Assembly (NCBI GenBank): GCA_012519845.1
Contig: JAAYPK010000067.1
Span: 1 to 35,942 of the forward strand
Source of the DNA: Clostridiales bacterium
GTDB taxonomy: Bacteria > Bacillota > Clostridia > Clostridiales > Clostridiaceae
DNA: 35,942 bases
Reading direction: 5' to 3'
Positions 13,023 through 21,898 of this stretch are shown piece by piece. A program made the translations under genes and the position numbers. Numbering within the stretch: the first letter of the stretch is position 1; every line of letters begins with the position of its first letter. The notes beneath the pieces are model-generated. The model was not told the DNA's origin and made no database searches. It saw only the letters and a program-made list of their open reading frames with translations.

Positions 13023-13781
13023 CTATATAATGAAATTGTCAAATATTATTTTTCCAAATAACAAAACTAATACTACCATCATCATTGGTCTTATAAATTT
13101 AGCTCCCTTTTTAATGGCAAAGCCTGATCCTATATAATTGCCAATAATATTGCAGATTGCAGCTGGTATTGCCACTTTATACATTACACTTCCAGCCAAA
13201 GCAAAAGTAATTAAAGATGCATAATTTGAAGCTAAATTTAATACTTTAGCATTTCCTGATGCAGTTTTTAAATCATATTTCATTATTGCTGTATAGCATA
13301 GTATAGCAATGGTACCAGTCCCTGGCCCTAAAAGTCCATCATAACCTCCAACTAAAAATCCAATTATTATAGCAAAAAGTACTTTTGTTTTATTACTAAA
13401 CTTATATGAATTGTCTATTTCTCCATAATTTCTTTTAAAAAGTATTATTACTGCTACTATTGGAAGGATAATTATTAGTATTTTTTTTAATACGTCGCCA
13501 TCTAACATTAATATTATTCTTGCTGCAATTGCTGCTCCAATAAATGAGGCTATTGCAGAAATAATAGCTGCTTTTATGTTAATTGCTCCATGTAAAAAGA
13601 ACCTTATAGTTGAGAAGGTTGTCCCACAGGAAGATGAAAATTTATTACATCCATAAGCCATATGTGGAGGCATTCCTGTAAGTATATAAGCTGGAAGTGA
13701 AATAATTCCACCACCACCTGCAACTGAGTCTACGAATCCTGCAATAAATACCATAATACAAAGAAAAATTAATTGTTCCAT
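13023..13781 (-). CDS. TauE/SafE-family membrane transporter
   Basis: A 252-residue polytopic protein of the TauE/SafE (DUF81) family with about eight predicted helices. Family hallmarks are the first helix FIAGFVDSVAGGGGIISLPAYIL with its Gly cluster, the loop GCNKFSSSCGTTFSTIRFF, and the second-half repeat GFLVGGYDGLLGPGTGT, followed by ASGNAKVLNLASNYASL. Members export sulfite, sulfonates or organic acids; the substrate is unknown here. It starts 2 nt after the stop of the upstream GT39-like gene, with its RBS (AGGGGATAA) inside that gene's end, so the two are translationally linked. The carbamoyltransferase follows after 76 nt with its own palindrome. Confidence 0.9.
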   Translation of the reverse strand: MEQLIFLCIMVFIAGFVDSVAGGGGIISLPAYILTGMPPHMAYGCNKFSSSCGTTFSTIRFFLHGAINIKAAIISAIASFIGAAIAARIILMLDGDVLKKILIIILPIVAVIILFKRNYGEIDNSYKFSNKTKVLFAIIIGFLVGGYDGLLGPGTGTIAILCYTAIMKYDLKTASGNAKVLNLASNYASLITFALAGSVMYKVAIPAAICNIIGNYIGSGFAIKKGAKFIRPMMMVVLVLLFGKIIFDNFII

Positions 13782-13783
13782 TT

Positions 13784-15178
13784 TTATCCCCTAACTTTAT
13801 TTCCTATTACCTCTAATCCATAGACTCCTAAAATAATTAAAGTTATTATACCAGAATAATGGTATCTGCCACTTACTTCTGTAATCATATGAGCCAAGGT
13901 TAATCCTATCATGAAAATGCAAATTATAAACATTTCTGAATTTTCATTTTTTCTTTTGCAAATATATGCTCCAAATATGCTAAATATAAAAATTATGTAG
14001 TAGAACAGATTACAAACATTATTAATAAGAATATTCTCTCCTTTAAAGGAATAATATACTGCTTCAGAATCATCATACCAAAGACTTCCTAGTTTTTTAG
14101 CTAATAAAGTAGGAAAGTTTATGTTACCTTCTGTTATTCTTTCTTTGGCATTTTCAAGCATCTTTTTCTGCACTTCACTTGCTGATTCTAAATCTATTCC
14201 ATATTGGTGTAAAAGATTTGAATCCTCTTCACTCCATTTTCCACCTGTTTCTTCATTTAACCCCACATACACATTAAACCCTGGAAAAGATGAAGGTTCT
14301 TCCCCTAACCTATAAGTAATATATTTTTCAATGGAAAAGGAAGTTATTATTATACCAATAATCGCCAAAGTATAAATTAATCCTTTTATTTTTATGTCTA
14401 TCTTTCTATCTACAAAGAAATACCATATGCCTAAGGCTATAAAAGCAATACTACCAACAGGCCTTATGGAATCAGTAATCCCAATTAATATACCTAAAAC
14501 AAAACCTAGAATTATGATTTCTTTTTTTCTGTAATTTTTATTTATGAATATAATTAGTAATATTACACTTAATAGCATTGCAGTATATAAAGGTTCAGAT
14601 AAAATTAATGTATTATAAATCGTTTGAGAAGGAAATAATATCCATATAGTACTTCCAATAACAGCAGCCTTTTCTGATATTGTGTTTTTACAAATATAAT
14701 AAATTAATATCATAGAAATAGTTGATAATATTGCATTGGCTATTGTTGCTACTATAATACCTTCACCAAATACCTTCATTATAATACTTAAAAAGAATGC
14801 ATATCCAAATAAATGTGGAAATATTGCTATGTATCTTGAATTCGGAATAAATTCATATGTATTTATATTTTTAGCTGTATCATAAAAAGTTCTAAAATCA
14901 ATTTCAGGTTCTACTCTATGTAATATTACTATTGATATTTTAACTATTAGACATATTGCTATTAGCATCCATAACTTAATTTTAATATTACTTTTATAGT
15001 AAGCCCTAATACCTTTATATATTATGAAAATTAATATAGGTATTGTTGTTATAAAATTTATTACAGAAAAATATTTATTGGAAACTACAAAATTTCCTGC
15101 AATAACTAAGGTTCCAATTATAATATACAAAACATATATTATTTGTATGCTTAATTTGCTTATTAAATTTTTAACCAT
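13784..15178 (-). CDS. Glycosyltransferase family 39-like (GT-C) membrane protein
   Basis: The 464-residue protein has about twelve predicted helices. In the first large outer loop it carries RVEPEIDFRTFYDTAKN, matching the acidic E-x-D/DFxxFYxxA pattern of dolichyl- or undecaprenyl-phosphate-dependent GT-C mannosyltransferases and ArnT-like enzymes; this supplies the catalytic Asp/Glu. Later landmarks are SEPLYTAMLL and GITDSIRPVG, both usual in this group. A soluble loop near residues 300-360 (YVGLNEETGGKWSEEDS) is also typical. I infer transfer of a sugar to a wall glycan, lipid or protein. RBS GGTGGAAG precedes the ATG. The TauE-like gene follows after 2 nt. Confidence 0.85.
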   Translation of the reverse strand: MVKNLISKLSIQIIYVLYIIIGTLVIAGNFVVSNKYFSVINFITTIPILIFIIYKGIRAYYKSNIKIKLWMLIAICLIVKISIVILHRVEPEIDFRTFYDTAKNINTYEFIPNSRYIAIFPHLFGYAFFLSIIMKVFGEGIIVATIANAILSTISMILIYYICKNTISEKAAVIGSTIWILFPSQTIYNTLILSEPLYTAMLLSVILLIIFINKNYRKKEIIILGFVLGILIGITDSIRPVGSIAFIALGIWYFFVDRKIDIKIKGLIYTLAIIGIIITSFSIEKYITYRLGEEPSSFPGFNVYVGLNEETGGKWSEEDSNLLHQYGIDLESASEVQKKMLENAKERITEGNINFPTLLAKKLGSLWYDDSEAVYYSFKGENILINNVCNLFYYIIFIFSIFGAYICKRKNENSEMFIICIFMIGLTLAHMITEVSGRYHYSGIITLIILGVYGLEVIGNKVRG

Positions 15179-15249
15179 CTTTCTTCCACCTTTTGTTGTC
15201 TAAACTTTATTGTATTCCCCCAGGTTAAGATAGGTGATTTTTTTAAGTA

Positions 15250-15717
15250 CTAATCTCCTATGCTGCTAATTTTCCAATTATCATCTTGCTTAACTAAATA
15301 GTATTTCTTTGTCTGAAAACCATTTTTATCTTCTGCTTCTTTTTCATCATTATATTGTAAATAGTATTCAACAGAATATATTCTTAAGTTATTCTTTGAT
15401 ATTTTCAATGTTTTCCCTTTACCATAAGTTAAATATACTTTGTACAAATTACTCTTGTTATCTATTAATTTGATATTTGATACATTCTTAAAATTTAAAT
15501 TTTCTAGATTAAAGGAATCTTTATTGAAATCTTCTGTATAACAATTTAATAATGAATCTAGCTCTTTGTTATTTTCATATTCAAAGGACTCTTCTAATAC
15601 ATTATAAGAATCTCTATTTCCTTCCTCTTCTGTTTTTACCTTTATATATGTATAGCTACTAAAAATTATGGCTATAATTATTAATACAATAATGATTTTG
15701 TTTTTATATTTTTTCAT
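15250..15717 (-). CDS. Membrane-anchored protein of unknown function
   Basis: A 155-residue protein: basic start MKKYKNK, one hydrophobic helix (about residues 8-24), then an acidic outside domain. The C-terminal part (FKNVSNIKLIDNKSNLYKVYLTYG.., YYLQYNDEKEAEDKNGFQTKKYYLVKQDDNWKISSIG) resembles NTF2/DUF4829-like domains, where a strand-rich sheet ends with the pattern W-K-I. I do not recognise an exact family and there are no catalytic motifs. RBS AAGGGG lies 7 nt before the ATG. It lies 71 nt upstream of the GT39-like gene on the same strand, so it may start that operon, and downstream of the BspA-type protein, separated from it by a terminator. Confidence 0.75.
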   Translation of the reverse strand: MKKYKNKIIIVLIIIAIIFSSYTYIKVKTEEEGNRDSYNVLEESFEYENNKELDSLLNCYTEDFNKDSFNLENLNFKNVSNIKLIDNKSNLYKVYLTYGKGKTLKISKNNLRIYSVEYYLQYNDEKEAEDKNGFQTKKYYLVKQDDNWKISSIGD

Positions 15718-15768
15718 GCATATTCCCCTTATTTATTATATAGCAATATTTTATTATTAGTATAACAT

Positions 15769-15797
15769 AAAAGAGCCTCATAAGAAGAGACTCTTTT
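15769..15797. terminator. Terminator of the BspA-type surface protein gene
   Basis: AAAAGAGCCTC (15769-15779) and GAGACTCTTTT (15787-15797) form an 11-bp stem with one G-U or A-C-type variation and a 7-nt loop, with T-runs on either strand. It lies 37 bp past the stop codon at 15834 and probably works in both directions. Confidence 0.8.
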
Positions 15798-15833
15798 TGT
15801 TTACTTTTTAGATAAATTAACAAAGTAGAACTT

Positions 15834-17882
15834 TTATTCTAAAACATATCCAGTTATTCTTTTTTGAATTGTTCTTCCTGTTTCATCTTTAATCACAAAG
15901 TAAATATTATATTTACCTGGTTTACTTGGTGTCCATGTTACTTCATTATTCTCATTAAAATCTTGGATTACTTCTTTATATTCTCCTGCTTGGGCTACAA
16001 ATCTATATTGAAGCTTTCCATAGCCTTCTCCCTCAGCTTTTAATTTTATTTTTTCATCTACCTTTTGTGGTGATGCCTTATCTACATTTATGCTGTTAAG
16101 TTTTAGTTCTACTCCTGAATTTACCACATATTCTCTAATGACTTTTTGTACTCTTTGTCCACTTTCATCTTGAGCAACAAAGTAAATATTGTATTTTCCT
16201 GGCTTACTTGGTGTCCATGTTATCTCATTATTTTCATTAAAATCTTGAATCACTTCTTTATAGGTTCCTGCTTGGGCTACAAATCTATATTTTACTTTTC
16301 CCTTTCCTTCAGCTACTGCTGCAAGGTTAACTGTATCACCTAATTTACAGTTTTCACTTATTAATAAATCATTTATTTTTAATGGTTTTATTATTTCTAT
16401 TGGTTGAAATTCATAATAATAATTTTGGGCATACTTTTCAACATAAGAATCTTTTTCACCGTATATCACTGTCTTTTGATCATTATTATATAATTTCCTA
16501 TCTATTCTTTCTACAGTAGAAGGAATTTGTATTTTATTTAAATTATCACAGTTATCAAAGGCATAATCTCCAATTTGTTTTAATCCATAAGGTAATTTGA
16601 TAGCTTTTAATTTTTTGCAACCACTAAAAGCAAATTTAGAAATATATTCTAATCCTTCATTAAATTTCACTTCTTCTATTGTTTCATTACTTAAAAATGC
16701 CGCAATGCCTATTCCTTTAATCTCCTTTGGTATTACAACACTTTTTAATCCTGGATTCCCTATTATTAATTCTTTTTGAGATTTATTACATAAAAAACCA
16801 CCAATAGATTCATAAATACTATTATTCTTATCTACATTTATTGAAAGTAAATTGTTACATCCCCCAAATGCACTATAACTTATTGAAGTTATCTGACTAG
16901 GGATATTAATAGTTTTTAATGAAATACAATTAGAAAAAGCATTATACTCTATTATTCCATTCTTTCCATTCCCACTTAAAAATTTAACATTCTCTAAGTT
17001 TTTACATTCAGAAAATGAACTTTGTCCAATTTCATTAACTGATGATGGAATTGATATTTCTCTAATATTGCTATAAGTAAAAGCAAATGCCCTTATTTTA
17101 TTAACAGCTGAAATCTTTGAAGTATCAAGAATTCCACTTGGCCACTGAACTAATTCTGTCATATCCTTTGAATATAGTATTCCATCTTTACTTGTATAAT
17201 TTTTATTATTTTCATCCACATTAATTTTTGTTAGGAATTGGCATCCTAATAAAATCCCATTACCAATTTCTTTAACATTTTTAGGTATATTTATTTCTTT
17301 AATATTATTTCCAGTCATAGCATAATTGCCTATTGTTTCTAAAGATTCTGGTAAAACTATTTCTTGTAAATTAGCACACTTATCTATTGCGCCTTCTCCA
17401 ATTGTTTTAACACCTTCTGGAATATTTAATTTACTTGATTTAGTGTAAGTAGTAATTAATATGGACATATCTTTAGTATATAGAGAATCATCTTTTACTG
17501 TAAAATAATTAGAAATTCCTTTGAAAGATATAGATTGTAAATTTATACAACCCCAAAATGCTCCTTGTTCTATATTTCTTATAGTCTTAGGAAGCTCTAT
17601 TGTCTTAAATTTACTGGAGTGAAAAGATAAATCTTTTATTTCCACAACTTTGTAACCATCAAATTCCTCTGGAATAATTATATTTTCATTAGTATCATTC
17701 TTATATTTACTTATTGATATACCTGTATGCTTTTCATTATTCTCTGTATATTCTACATATGAATACTCAAAGTCATTATTAGTATAAGCTGCAGTATTTA
17801 CTATATTAGCTCCAAGTAAAGTAATAGTGAAAATAATAGTAAGCACTAATGGTATTATTTTTCTTGCTATTTTTTTATTCAT
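15834..17882 (-). CDS. Secreted BspA-type leucine-rich repeat protein with triple-tyrosine domains
   Basis: The 682-residue exported protein has a Sec signal peptide (MNKKIARKIIPLVLTII.., cleavage near TAA-Y about residue 33). A BspA/LRR_5 region follows (about 75-490), with repeats such as FKTIELPKTIRNIEQGAFWGC and LKTINIPSQITSISYSAFGGC. The C-terminus has two Y_Y_Y (triple-tyrosine) domains of about 90 residues (505-590 and 595-682), each with YRFVAQAG.YKEVIQDF, TWTPSKPGKYNIYFV. There is no LPXTG sorting signal, transmembrane anchor or SLH domain, so it is probably released or held by non-covalent contacts. BspA proteins bind host matrix or other cells. RBS AAGGGGGAT precedes the ATG. Confidence 0.92.
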   Translation of the reverse strand: MNKKIARKIIPLVLTIIFTITLLGANIVNTAAYTNNDFEYSYVEYTENNEKHTGISISKYKNDTNENIIIPEEFDGYKVVEIKDLSFHSSKFKTIELPKTIRNIEQGAFWGCINLQSISFKGISNYFTVKDDSLYTKDMSILITTYTKSSKLNIPEGVKTIGEGAIDKCANLQEIVLPESLETIGNYAMTGNNIKEINIPKNVKEIGNGILLGCQFLTKINVDENNKNYTSKDGILYSKDMTELVQWPSGILDTSKISAVNKIRAFAFTYSNIREISIPSSVNEIGQSSFSECKNLENVKFLSGNGKNGIIEYNAFSNCISLKTINIPSQITSISYSAFGGCNNLLSINVDKNNSIYESIGGFLCNKSQKELIIGNPGLKSVVIPKEIKGIGIAAFLSNETIEEVKFNEGLEYISKFAFSGCKKLKAIKLPYGLKQIGDYAFDNCDNLNKIQIPSTVERIDRKLYNNDQKTVIYGEKDSYVEKYAQNYYYEFQPIEIIKPLKINDLLISENCKLGDTVNLAAVAEGKGKVKYRFVAQAGTYKEVIQDFNENNEITWTPSKPGKYNIYFVAQDESGQRVQKVIREYVVNSGVELKLNSINVDKASPQKVDEKIKLKAEGEGYGKLQYRFVAQAGEYKEVIQDFNENNEVTWTPSKPGKYNIYFVIKDETGRTIQKRITGYVLE
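15895..16290 (-). repeat. Near-identical 114-bp units in the Y_Y_Y domains
   Basis: The segments 15895-16008 and 16177-16290 align without gaps over 114 bp with about 11 differences counted by eye. They encode the core of the two triple-tyrosine domains. Identity at DNA level, including third positions, shows a fairly recent tandem duplication or ongoing gene conversion. Confidence 0.85.
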
Positions 17883-17911
17883 TTTATCCCCCTTAATTTC
17901 TTATTATGTAT

Positions 17912-17940
17912 ATTTAACCTGATTTACCTTATTATGTCAA
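17912..17940 (-). promoter_or_regulatory. Promoter of the BspA-type gene
   Basis: On the minus strand TTGACA (17940-17935) is a perfect -35, with 17 bp to TTAAAT (17917-17912). The -35 is also one arm of an inverted repeat TGTCAA-8 bp-TTGACA (17935-17954), which could be an operator. The leader would be about 25 nt. Confidence 0.55.
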
Positions 17941-17999
17941 GAATTAAATTGACATTCAACTATTATTTTTCATTCTTTTTTATTATTACTAATATAATA

Positions 18000-18044
18000 A
18001 TGATGAAAGGATACATATTAATTGAAAATGTATCCTTTCATCAT
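18000..18044. terminator. Terminator after the frameshifted zinc-ribbon gene
   Basis: ATGATGAAAGGATACAT (18000-18016) and ATGTATCCTTTCATCAT (18028-18044) form a perfect 17-bp stem with an 11-nt loop. Only a broken T-run (TATTATATT) follows on the minus strand. It lies 20 bp past the stop codon at 18064. Confidence 0.75.
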
Positions 18045-18063
18045 CCTATTACTTATATTAATC

Positions 18064-18436
18064 TTAAATTTTAAAAATCTTTCCTACAAACTGTAATACT
18101 TTAACTAAAACCATAAATCCTGCTATTATTATAATAACTTGAATAAAAAAATACTTTAATACCACTGGTCTTATTAAGTTGTCAAGTTCACTATAATTTA
18201 AGACTTGTCCCCATCTTTTTTTATTACATTCAGGGCAATGAAATTTCTTTGCAAATGAATTCAGCCATTGATACCTGATATTCGTTTCCACATTTCTCAC
18301 ATTTAATATAAACAGGTGTTGGATCTGGTTTGAAAATATTTGTTACTTTGCGGTAATAATAAATAATATTTCCTATAAGCCATGATAATAATATTACTGC
18401 CATGATTATCATAAACACAATTGTTTTAGTTTTCAT
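18064..18436 (-). pseudogene. Frameshifted membrane protein with split zinc ribbon
   Basis: Two overlapping frames together make one protein of about 123 residues. The first (ATG 18436, stop 18230) has an N-terminal TM helix and KCEKCGNEYQVSMAEF; the second continues from near 18245 with AKKFHCPECNKKRWG, a soluble stretch and a C-terminal TM helix (IQVIIIIAGFMVLVKVLQFV). The two CxxC pairs of one zinc ribbon are in different frames. Removing one A from the A-run around 18240 (AAAGAAATTT) restores a single frame reading EFICKEFHCPEC. So the gene is broken or the base is a sequencing error. Its ATG overlaps the end of the upstream GNAT gene by 11 nt, showing co-transcription. Function unknown. 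Confidence 0.7.
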
Positions 18437-19328
18437 TAATAATCATACCTTTCTTTTGTAAATCCCAATGTATAAATTCTGAAGATTTTTCAAAACCAAT
18501 TTTATAATAAAACTCTTGCTGTGATAGTACTATTGCCCGTTTAGCTCCTAAGGCTCTTGCTCTAATAGCAGCTTCATAAACAACTGCTTTTGCTAATCCC
18601 TTTTTTCTGCACTTTGGAATTGTTACAACTGGTTCAATGTATGCTGTATCACCTTCTGTATACCAAATGCCACAATGAGCACAGTATTCATTGTTTTTAT
18701 CTATAGCAAAAACCTTTAAAGATAAGTTAAAATTAGGTGTTGGTTTAAAATATTCATCAGATAACTTTTCAGGTATTCCATCATGATCAAAACCTTTATG
18801 TATTACAATCTGATATTTCCATGAATCATAATGAAAATCTTTGGGACTAATGTTATATTCCTTTTGCAAATCATATTTTAGATTTTTACTTAAATCTAAT
18901 TCAAGTACATTGTCTTTCCATTCAGTTTCAATAAATTTATTTTCCTTTAACAATTCTATTAATGCTTTATCTTTTGAATTTGCTACTATTGATATTTTAT
19001 TCTTTATACTATAATTTCTAATTGCAAAATCAATCATTTTAGTTAATAATTCTTTATCATTATTAGAATGAAGAAGGTAAGTATTATCATCAAATCCAGT
19101 ATCATATGTAACAATACCCACTATATCTCCCTCTTCATCTTTAAATATACCTATTTCATTTAGTTTATCTACGTCAAGCATAGTATGTGACATCATCCAT
19201 TCAAATCTTCCAAAATGGAAATGTTCATTATACCCAGAATCACAATTATTCTTTAAGAATTTATATATTTCATCATATTGTTCATTAAATCTTACTTTAT
19301 TTTTATATTTTTCTACTATATATCCCAT
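18426..19328 (-). CDS. Two-domain GNAT-like N-acetyltransferase
   Basis: The 300-residue length suggests a tandem GNAT. The N-terminal half (about 1-145) has a degenerate GNAT fold (GIFKDEEGDIVGIVTYDTG, then ALIELLKENKFIETEW). The C-terminal half carries the active motif A: AYIEPVVTIPKCRKKGLAKAVVYEA, with the acetyl-CoA loop CRKKGLAKA, and ends FYYKIGFEKSSEFIHW. A HCG-type segment, YCAHCGIWY, precedes it. The substrate is unknown; similar clostridial proteins lie in small resistance-like or housekeeping operons. RBS AGGGGTG precedes the ATG. It is followed by the frameshifted zinc-ribbon gene with an 11-nt overlap, and preceded by the yjdF terminator. Confidence 0.88.
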   Translation of the reverse strand: MGYIVEKYKNKVRFNEQYDEIYKFLKNNCDSGYNEHFHFGRFEWMMSHTMLDVDKLNEIGIFKDEEGDIVGIVTYDTGFDDNTYLLHSNNDKELLTKMIDFAIRNYSIKNKISIVANSKDKALIELLKENKFIETEWKDNVLELDLSKNLKYDLQKEYNISPKDFHYDSWKYQIVIHKGFDHDGIPEKLSDEYFKPTPNFNLSLKVFAIDKNNEYCAHCGIWYTEGDTAYIEPVVTIPKCRKKGLAKAVVYEAAIRARALGAKRAIVLSQQEFYYKIGFEKSSEFIHWDLQKKGMIINEN

Positions 19329-19362
19329 ATATTCACCCCTAATAAATATTTTAACTTTTGTT

Positions 19363-19393
19363 AAAAAAGAAGTAGGGGTATTATCTACCCCTA
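19363..19393 (-). terminator. Rho-independent terminator of yjdF
   Basis: TAGGGGTA (19373-19380) and TACCCCTA (19386-19393) form a perfect 8-bp GC-rich stem with a 5-nt loop. On the minus strand it is followed by CTTCTTTTTT. The stem includes the stop codon of yjdF. Confidence 0.85.
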
Positions 19394-19797
19394 TGTTTCT
19401 TCTTTCGTTTCTGCTGTTTTAACTCAAACTGACGTTGTTTTTCAGCTTCTTTAATAGCCTTTTTAATCTCTTTTCTCTTTGTTTTCATTTGTTCATGTTG
19501 TAAACTCAAAGCTTGCTGAGATTTTGTGCTAGTACTTATATTTTGTACTTGCCTTTTTATTTCTCTTTGTATCCTTTTAGGATTTGTCTTTGTTTTTTTC
19601 ACATCAGTTGCCACAGCTGGACTAAATATTAAGTTGTTATAATTTTTCAAGATAAAATCATATACTTCATAATCCTTTGGTTCTGTTCCAAAAGTTACTT
19701 TACATACTGATAATTTACCATCTGATATTTTTTCAACTACTCCTATCCAAAATGGTTCCTGAAAAAATACTTTAACTATTCCTGATACTTTGTCCAT
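19381..19797 (-). CDS. yjdF: YjdF-family protein (DUF2992)
   Basis: A 138-residue YjdF/DUF2992 protein. The N-terminal domain (about 1-75) shows the family pattern VKVFFQEPFWIGVVEKISDGKL, CKVTFGTEPKDYEVYDFIL. The C-terminal half is strongly basic and probably coiled (KTNPKRIQREIKRQVQ.., KQQKRKKKHRGR), suggesting RNA or ribosome binding. The function is unknown, but in Bacillus and clostridia yjdF is controlled by a riboswitch that binds azaaromatic compounds, hence a likely role in coping with such compounds. That riboswitch is visible directly upstream. RBS AAGGAGGA precedes the ATG. A terminator overlaps the stop codon, so the gene is a single-gene unit. Confidence 0.93.
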   Translation of the reverse strand: MDKVSGIVKVFFQEPFWIGVVEKISDGKLSVCKVTFGTEPKDYEVYDFILKNYNNLIFSPAVATDVKKTKTNPKRIQREIKRQVQNISTSTKSQQALSLQHEQMKTKRKEIKKAIKEAEKQRQFELKQQKRKKKHRGR

Positions 19798-19803
19798 AAC
19801 GAT

Positions 19804-19925
19804 TCCTCCTTAATTGTTATTAACAAAGAATGGACGACCAAGGAGGAGGGCTACTTATATCAATAATGATACTCTGGACTACCAACCAGAACTGCAAATT
19901 GCAGCTTGTGTTTTTATCTTTGTTA
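19804..19925 (-). promoter_or_regulatory. yjdF riboswitch with Shine-Dalgarno sequestration
   Basis: Immediately upstream of yjdF. TAACAAAGA (19925-19917 on the minus strand) and TCTTTGTTA (19829-19821) make a 9-bp closing stem. Inside are CTGCAA/TTTGCAG, CTGG/CCAG and a GTATCATTATTGATAT hairpin. The bases TCCTCCTT (19847-19840) are exactly complementary to the RBS AAGGAGGA (19811-19804), so ligand binding could mask or free ribosome entry. Size (about 105 nt) and position match the yjdF motif (Rfam RF01764). The assignment is by context and structure; I could not align it to the covariance model. Confidence 0.82.
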
Positions 19926-19969
19926 TTTTTATATATAACGTATTTCTACGTAATATAACTATTTAATTT

Positions 19970-21862
19970 TTATACTTCAAAAATATAGCTACAATGTGGT
20001 TTTACTTTTATTTTCATATAGCCATTATTAATGGTATATTCAAGTTTTGTATTAAATTCATCTTTATCTTTATTAAAATCATTTTTTCCATAGGCTTTCA
20101 ATGGAATAACAACTTCTCTTTCCATATCATCTACAGAACATATTATTACCCAAAGGGAGTTACTAGTAAATCTTACATAAGAAAATACATAATCTTCACA
20201 GGATACTATTTTAAAGCTGCCTTCAGTAAAAGCTTTATTATTTAATTTAATCTTTGCGAGTTTTGAGTAAAGATTATAGTATTTATTTTCTTTGTAATTT
20301 TCTTGCCAATTCATTGGGTATCTACAGCCTTCCATTTCTTCTATAGTACCATCTAATCCTATTTCATCTCCATAATATACATTTGTAGTACCTATAAAGG
20401 TAAATAGCATTATTACTGCTCCTTTGTAATCTTCAAAATTAACTTTTGGAATATTGTGAAGTCTTGAAATATCATGGCTATCTAATAAATTAAATTGATT
20501 TTCTTGTATTACTGTTGGAAGCTTTCCTAAGTATTCTGTTACTCTTTCCTTTAATGCTCTTGCATTTAATTTATAGTTTACCTCTTTAAATAAATTTTTT
20601 CTTTCACTAAAGTAATCTAATGAGCCTACAAATTCTCTTATTGGTCTGCAAAAGCCAAAGTAATTCATTGGAGAATCCCATTCATTACCTTGTAAAAATT
20701 CTTCACAATCACTCCAATCTTCTGCTAATATATAAGCATTATTGTTGGTATCTTTTATACTTTTTCTAATTTCAGGCCATATTACATGATGAAGTTGTAT
20801 TTCATTATTTCTTCCCATTACATCTGCTACATCAAATCTCCAACCGTCAATACTATAGGGTTCTTTAAGCCATTTTTTTACTAAGGAATTTTCATTTTTG
20901 TATATTATGTCTCTAAGATCCATAGATGTGTAATTTAAAGTTGGCAAGGTTTCTACATCAAACCATGCCTTATAAGTGTTGTCTTCATTAAAGAAATAAT
21001 AAGATCTTTCTTTACTATCTGGATTATTGTATGCTCCTATTGATTTATCAAAAAATAATCCTTCTTTATTGAACCATTTATTTGCTGTTCCTGTATGGTT
21101 TATGGAAACATCTAAGATTATTTTCATATTATTTTCATGAAGGGTTTTTGTTAACTCTTCCAAAGCCTTATCCCCACCAAAATGAGGGTCTACTGTAAAG
21201 TAATCTAAACAGTCGTATTTGTGAACTGTTGCTGCATAAAATATTGGATTTATATATATTGCATTAACACCAAGTTCTTTAAGATAAGGTATTTTCTCTT
21301 TTATTCCTTCTAAGTCTCCACCATAAAAGTCCAAGCAGTGACATTCATTATAAGATCCTGGCTTTTTGTTCCAGTCCTTAACTTTTATTGTGTCATATCC
21401 ATCAAATTTATATTCGCCATCTTTTACATCATTATCTGGATTACCATTGCAGAACCTATCAGGGAATATTTGATAAAATACACTTTCCTTTGCCCAGGAG
21501 GGCTGACTATAGTCTGTTAGAATTTTAAAATCATAAGTTTCATTTGGCATATAGGTAGTTATTTCTTTTTGTGTATAGTAGTAAACATTATTTTTTGTAG
21601 TTATATAAAATTCGTATTTTAGCATGTCCTCATATATTTTCAAGGAATATTTAAAGTATGCAAGACCATTTTCTACTCTGTCCTTTTCCATTTTATATAA
21701 ACACTCTGTTCCATTAATTTTAGCTCTTAATATAACATTTATAATTGGTGCATTATCATAAAGTCTAATGTATATAGTAATTTCTTCACCTTTTTTAGGT
21801 AAAGGATTACTTACAAAATATTTAGTTCCATCTGAATATACGCTTTCAAGCCATTGTTCCAT
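19970..21862 (-). CDS. GH13 alpha-glycosidase (neopullulanase/cyclomaltodextrinase-like)
   Basis: The 630-residue protein has an N-terminal Ig-like CBM34-type domain (about 1-115) and the GH13 barrel from VFYQIFPDRFCNG (128-140) on. Conserved regions: DVSINH (251-256), GWRFDVAD (340-347, nucleophile Asp344), ILAEDW (378-383, acid/base Glu381), and LLDSHDISR (459-467, stabiliser Asp464). HKYDCLDYFTVDPHFGG is typical for GH13_20/31-type enzymes. A C-terminal beta domain ends SYIFEV. No signal peptide is seen, so it acts in the cytoplasm on maltodextrins, cyclodextrins or pullulan fragments. RBS AGGGGTGG precedes the ATG. It is the last gene of the long minus-strand run; no sugar transporter is adjacent. 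Confidence 0.93.
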   Translation of the reverse strand: MEQWLESVYSDGTKYFVSNPLPKKGEEITIYIRLYDNAPIINVILRAKINGTECLYKMEKDRVENGLAYFKYSLKIYEDMLKYEFYITTKNNVYYYTQKEITTYMPNETYDFKILTDYSQPSWAKESVFYQIFPDRFCNGNPDNDVKDGEYKFDGYDTIKVKDWNKKPGSYNECHCLDFYGGDLEGIKEKIPYLKELGVNAIYINPIFYAATVHKYDCLDYFTVDPHFGGDKALEELTKTLHENNMKIILDVSINHTGTANKWFNKEGLFFDKSIGAYNNPDSKERSYYFFNEDNTYKAWFDVETLPTLNYTSMDLRDIIYKNENSLVKKWLKEPYSIDGWRFDVADVMGRNNEIQLHHVIWPEIRKSIKDTNNNAYILAEDWSDCEEFLQGNEWDSPMNYFGFCRPIREFVGSLDYFSERKNLFKEVNYKLNARALKERVTEYLGKLPTVIQENQFNLLDSHDISRLHNIPKVNFEDYKGAVIMLFTFIGTTNVYYGDEIGLDGTIEEMEGCRYPMNWQENYKENKYYNLYSKLAKIKLNNKAFTEGSFKIVSCEDYVFSYVRFTSNSLWVIICSVDDMEREVVIPLKAYGKNDFNKDKDEFNTKLEYTINNGYMKIKVKPHCSYIFEV

Positions 21863-21898
21863 ATTTTATACCACCCCTTAAACTTTATCTTATATTTA

